Shown: piece after piece, positions 63,361 through 64,000 of the stretch
Position numbering within the stretch: the first letter of the stretch is position 1
Layout of the letters: every line of letters begins with the position of its first letter
Assembly: GCA_026874595.1 (NCBI GenBank)
Contig: CM049308.1
Location: 19,034,001-19,098,000, forward strand
Direction: 5' to 3'
From: Sipunculus nudus
Lineage: Eukaryota > Annelida > Sipuncula > Golfingiida > Sipunculidae
Length of the DNA: 64,000 bases
The notes under the pieces: model-generated
The model's database searches: none
Told to the model about the DNA's origin: nothing
What the model saw: only the letters and a program-made list of their open reading frames with translations
Program-made: the position numbers and the translations under genes

Positions 63361-64000
63361 ATCCTCTTTCTGGTCAATCATTTCAAAGTATTATATCAGA
63401 ATATGTATATATTCCTTTGTATAGCAGCTGCATGTATATGATGATTTGTAACAAATAGGCAAGCATGTATTATTTATAAGTTACTGGCTGCTCGATGCTG
63501 GTTAACAGTGATATATATTATCAACTTTGGACACTTGTATAATCTGCAGTTGAATATTTAGTTAAGATTGTAGCTTTTGTATATTGATCAGTTCAAACGA
63601 GTTTGCTTTTTTTTTTGCAGTATTTGTTACTATTCTGTTATAATTGCTGTTTTTATTTGGATGAACACTCTAATGCAAGTTTTGATTTTGTGTGCTTGTA
63701 TTTTAGTATATTATTATGTTGTGACTTAGTTTTCAGTGGAACAATGGAGCACCCAGAACTGGCTCTGCAGAAATTTTTTTGTCATTGTCAGCAACTCACT
63801 GCTACCCAAGTCTTGTAAAGTTATTCTCAAATACACTCGTGTGAAATGGGTCCAGTAAAGTCAACTGAGAATGGTAACTTTAATAGAGGATGGGTTGGTT
63901 ACCCAGTGTGCATAGCTTCCGTCTAAAGCTAGAAGTATAGAATGATACATATGACTGTTTTCCATGGGGCCTCTAACAGATGATAAGTCTATCTTGTTTC

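Larger units (their letters stand above)
59187..64000 (+). other. 3' UTR of the phosphatase gene and downstream flank
   Basis: No further coding exon is seen after TGA 59186. AATAAA signals on the + strand occur at 59537-59542, 60785-60790, 62842-62847 and 62903-62908, so short and long 3' ends are possible and the mRNA end cannot be fixed by eye. The region is less repeat-laden than the introns. It contains a 41-bp minisatellite (60214-60410) and a cluster of ATTCAT palindromes (63236-63360). Confidence 0.6.

Noticed and set aside
63603-63818. Start of a second gene at the right edge
   Set aside because: The frame is short, AT-rich, and has no family signature; it more likely belongs to the 3' flank.

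Overview
This window is animal nuclear DNA: AT-rich, with one spliced gene spread over nearly all of it and introns filled with repeats. The repeat set (T-run, hairpin, GTCC/GTCT microsatellite, tandem core, ending CTTGTT or CTAGTT) and a tRNA-derived SINE are the kind I associate with molluscs, probably a bivalve or gastropod. The host assignment is inference from repeat style and the gene sequence; no species is claimed.

The gene is a PPM/PP2C-family Ser/Thr phosphatase of the PPM1A/PPM1B type, on the + strand and cut at its 5' side by the window edge. Six coding exons can be joined in frame: 1-768, 31516-31633, 32238-32346, 34666-34736, 48280-48312 and 59098-59186. They give about 395 residues ending at TGA 59184-59186, followed by a long 3' UTR. 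Intron 1 is 30.7 kb, intron 4 is 13.5 kb and intron 5 is 10.8 kb, so about 1.2 kb of code spans more than 59 kb. All PP2C metal-binding motifs are intact. The C-terminus is unusual: exon 5 is a 33-nt microexon with two AG acceptors 2 nt apart. One gives an immediate stop near the usual PPM1A end; the other gives a 40-residue acidic tail.

Layout: 1-768 catalytic exon; 2977-5860 diverged repeat elements; 6123-6212 a 28-G run plus a TCTAGA palindrome cluster; about 6590-9208 a nearly identical 383-bp satellite; 9461-9885 hairpin and palindrome clusters; 16891-19847 a MITE whose right arm is split by a 2.6-kb element (family A); 23457-24623 a family B element; 31516-34736 exons 2-4; 40688-45736 another A and another B; 48280 microexon; 48349-58911 three more A copies (one nested in another), a B copy with a further element inside it, and other fragments; 59098 last exon; 59187-64000 3' UTR and flank.

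The main non-genic finding is that at least four unrelated-looking repeat families (A, B, F, G, with C, D and E as weaker cases) share one design. It consists of a 5' T-run, a subterminal hairpin, a GTCC/GTCT microsatellite, a body that is often tandem, a copy of the 5' motif inverted near the 3' end, a short 3' hairpin, and a terminal CTTGTT or CTAGTT. Insertions fall in T-runs without a clear target-site duplication. This fits Helentron-associated non-autonomous elements (HINE/DINE-1-like, and the bivalve pearl-type elements). All 16 recognised copies lie in the same orientation as the host gene.
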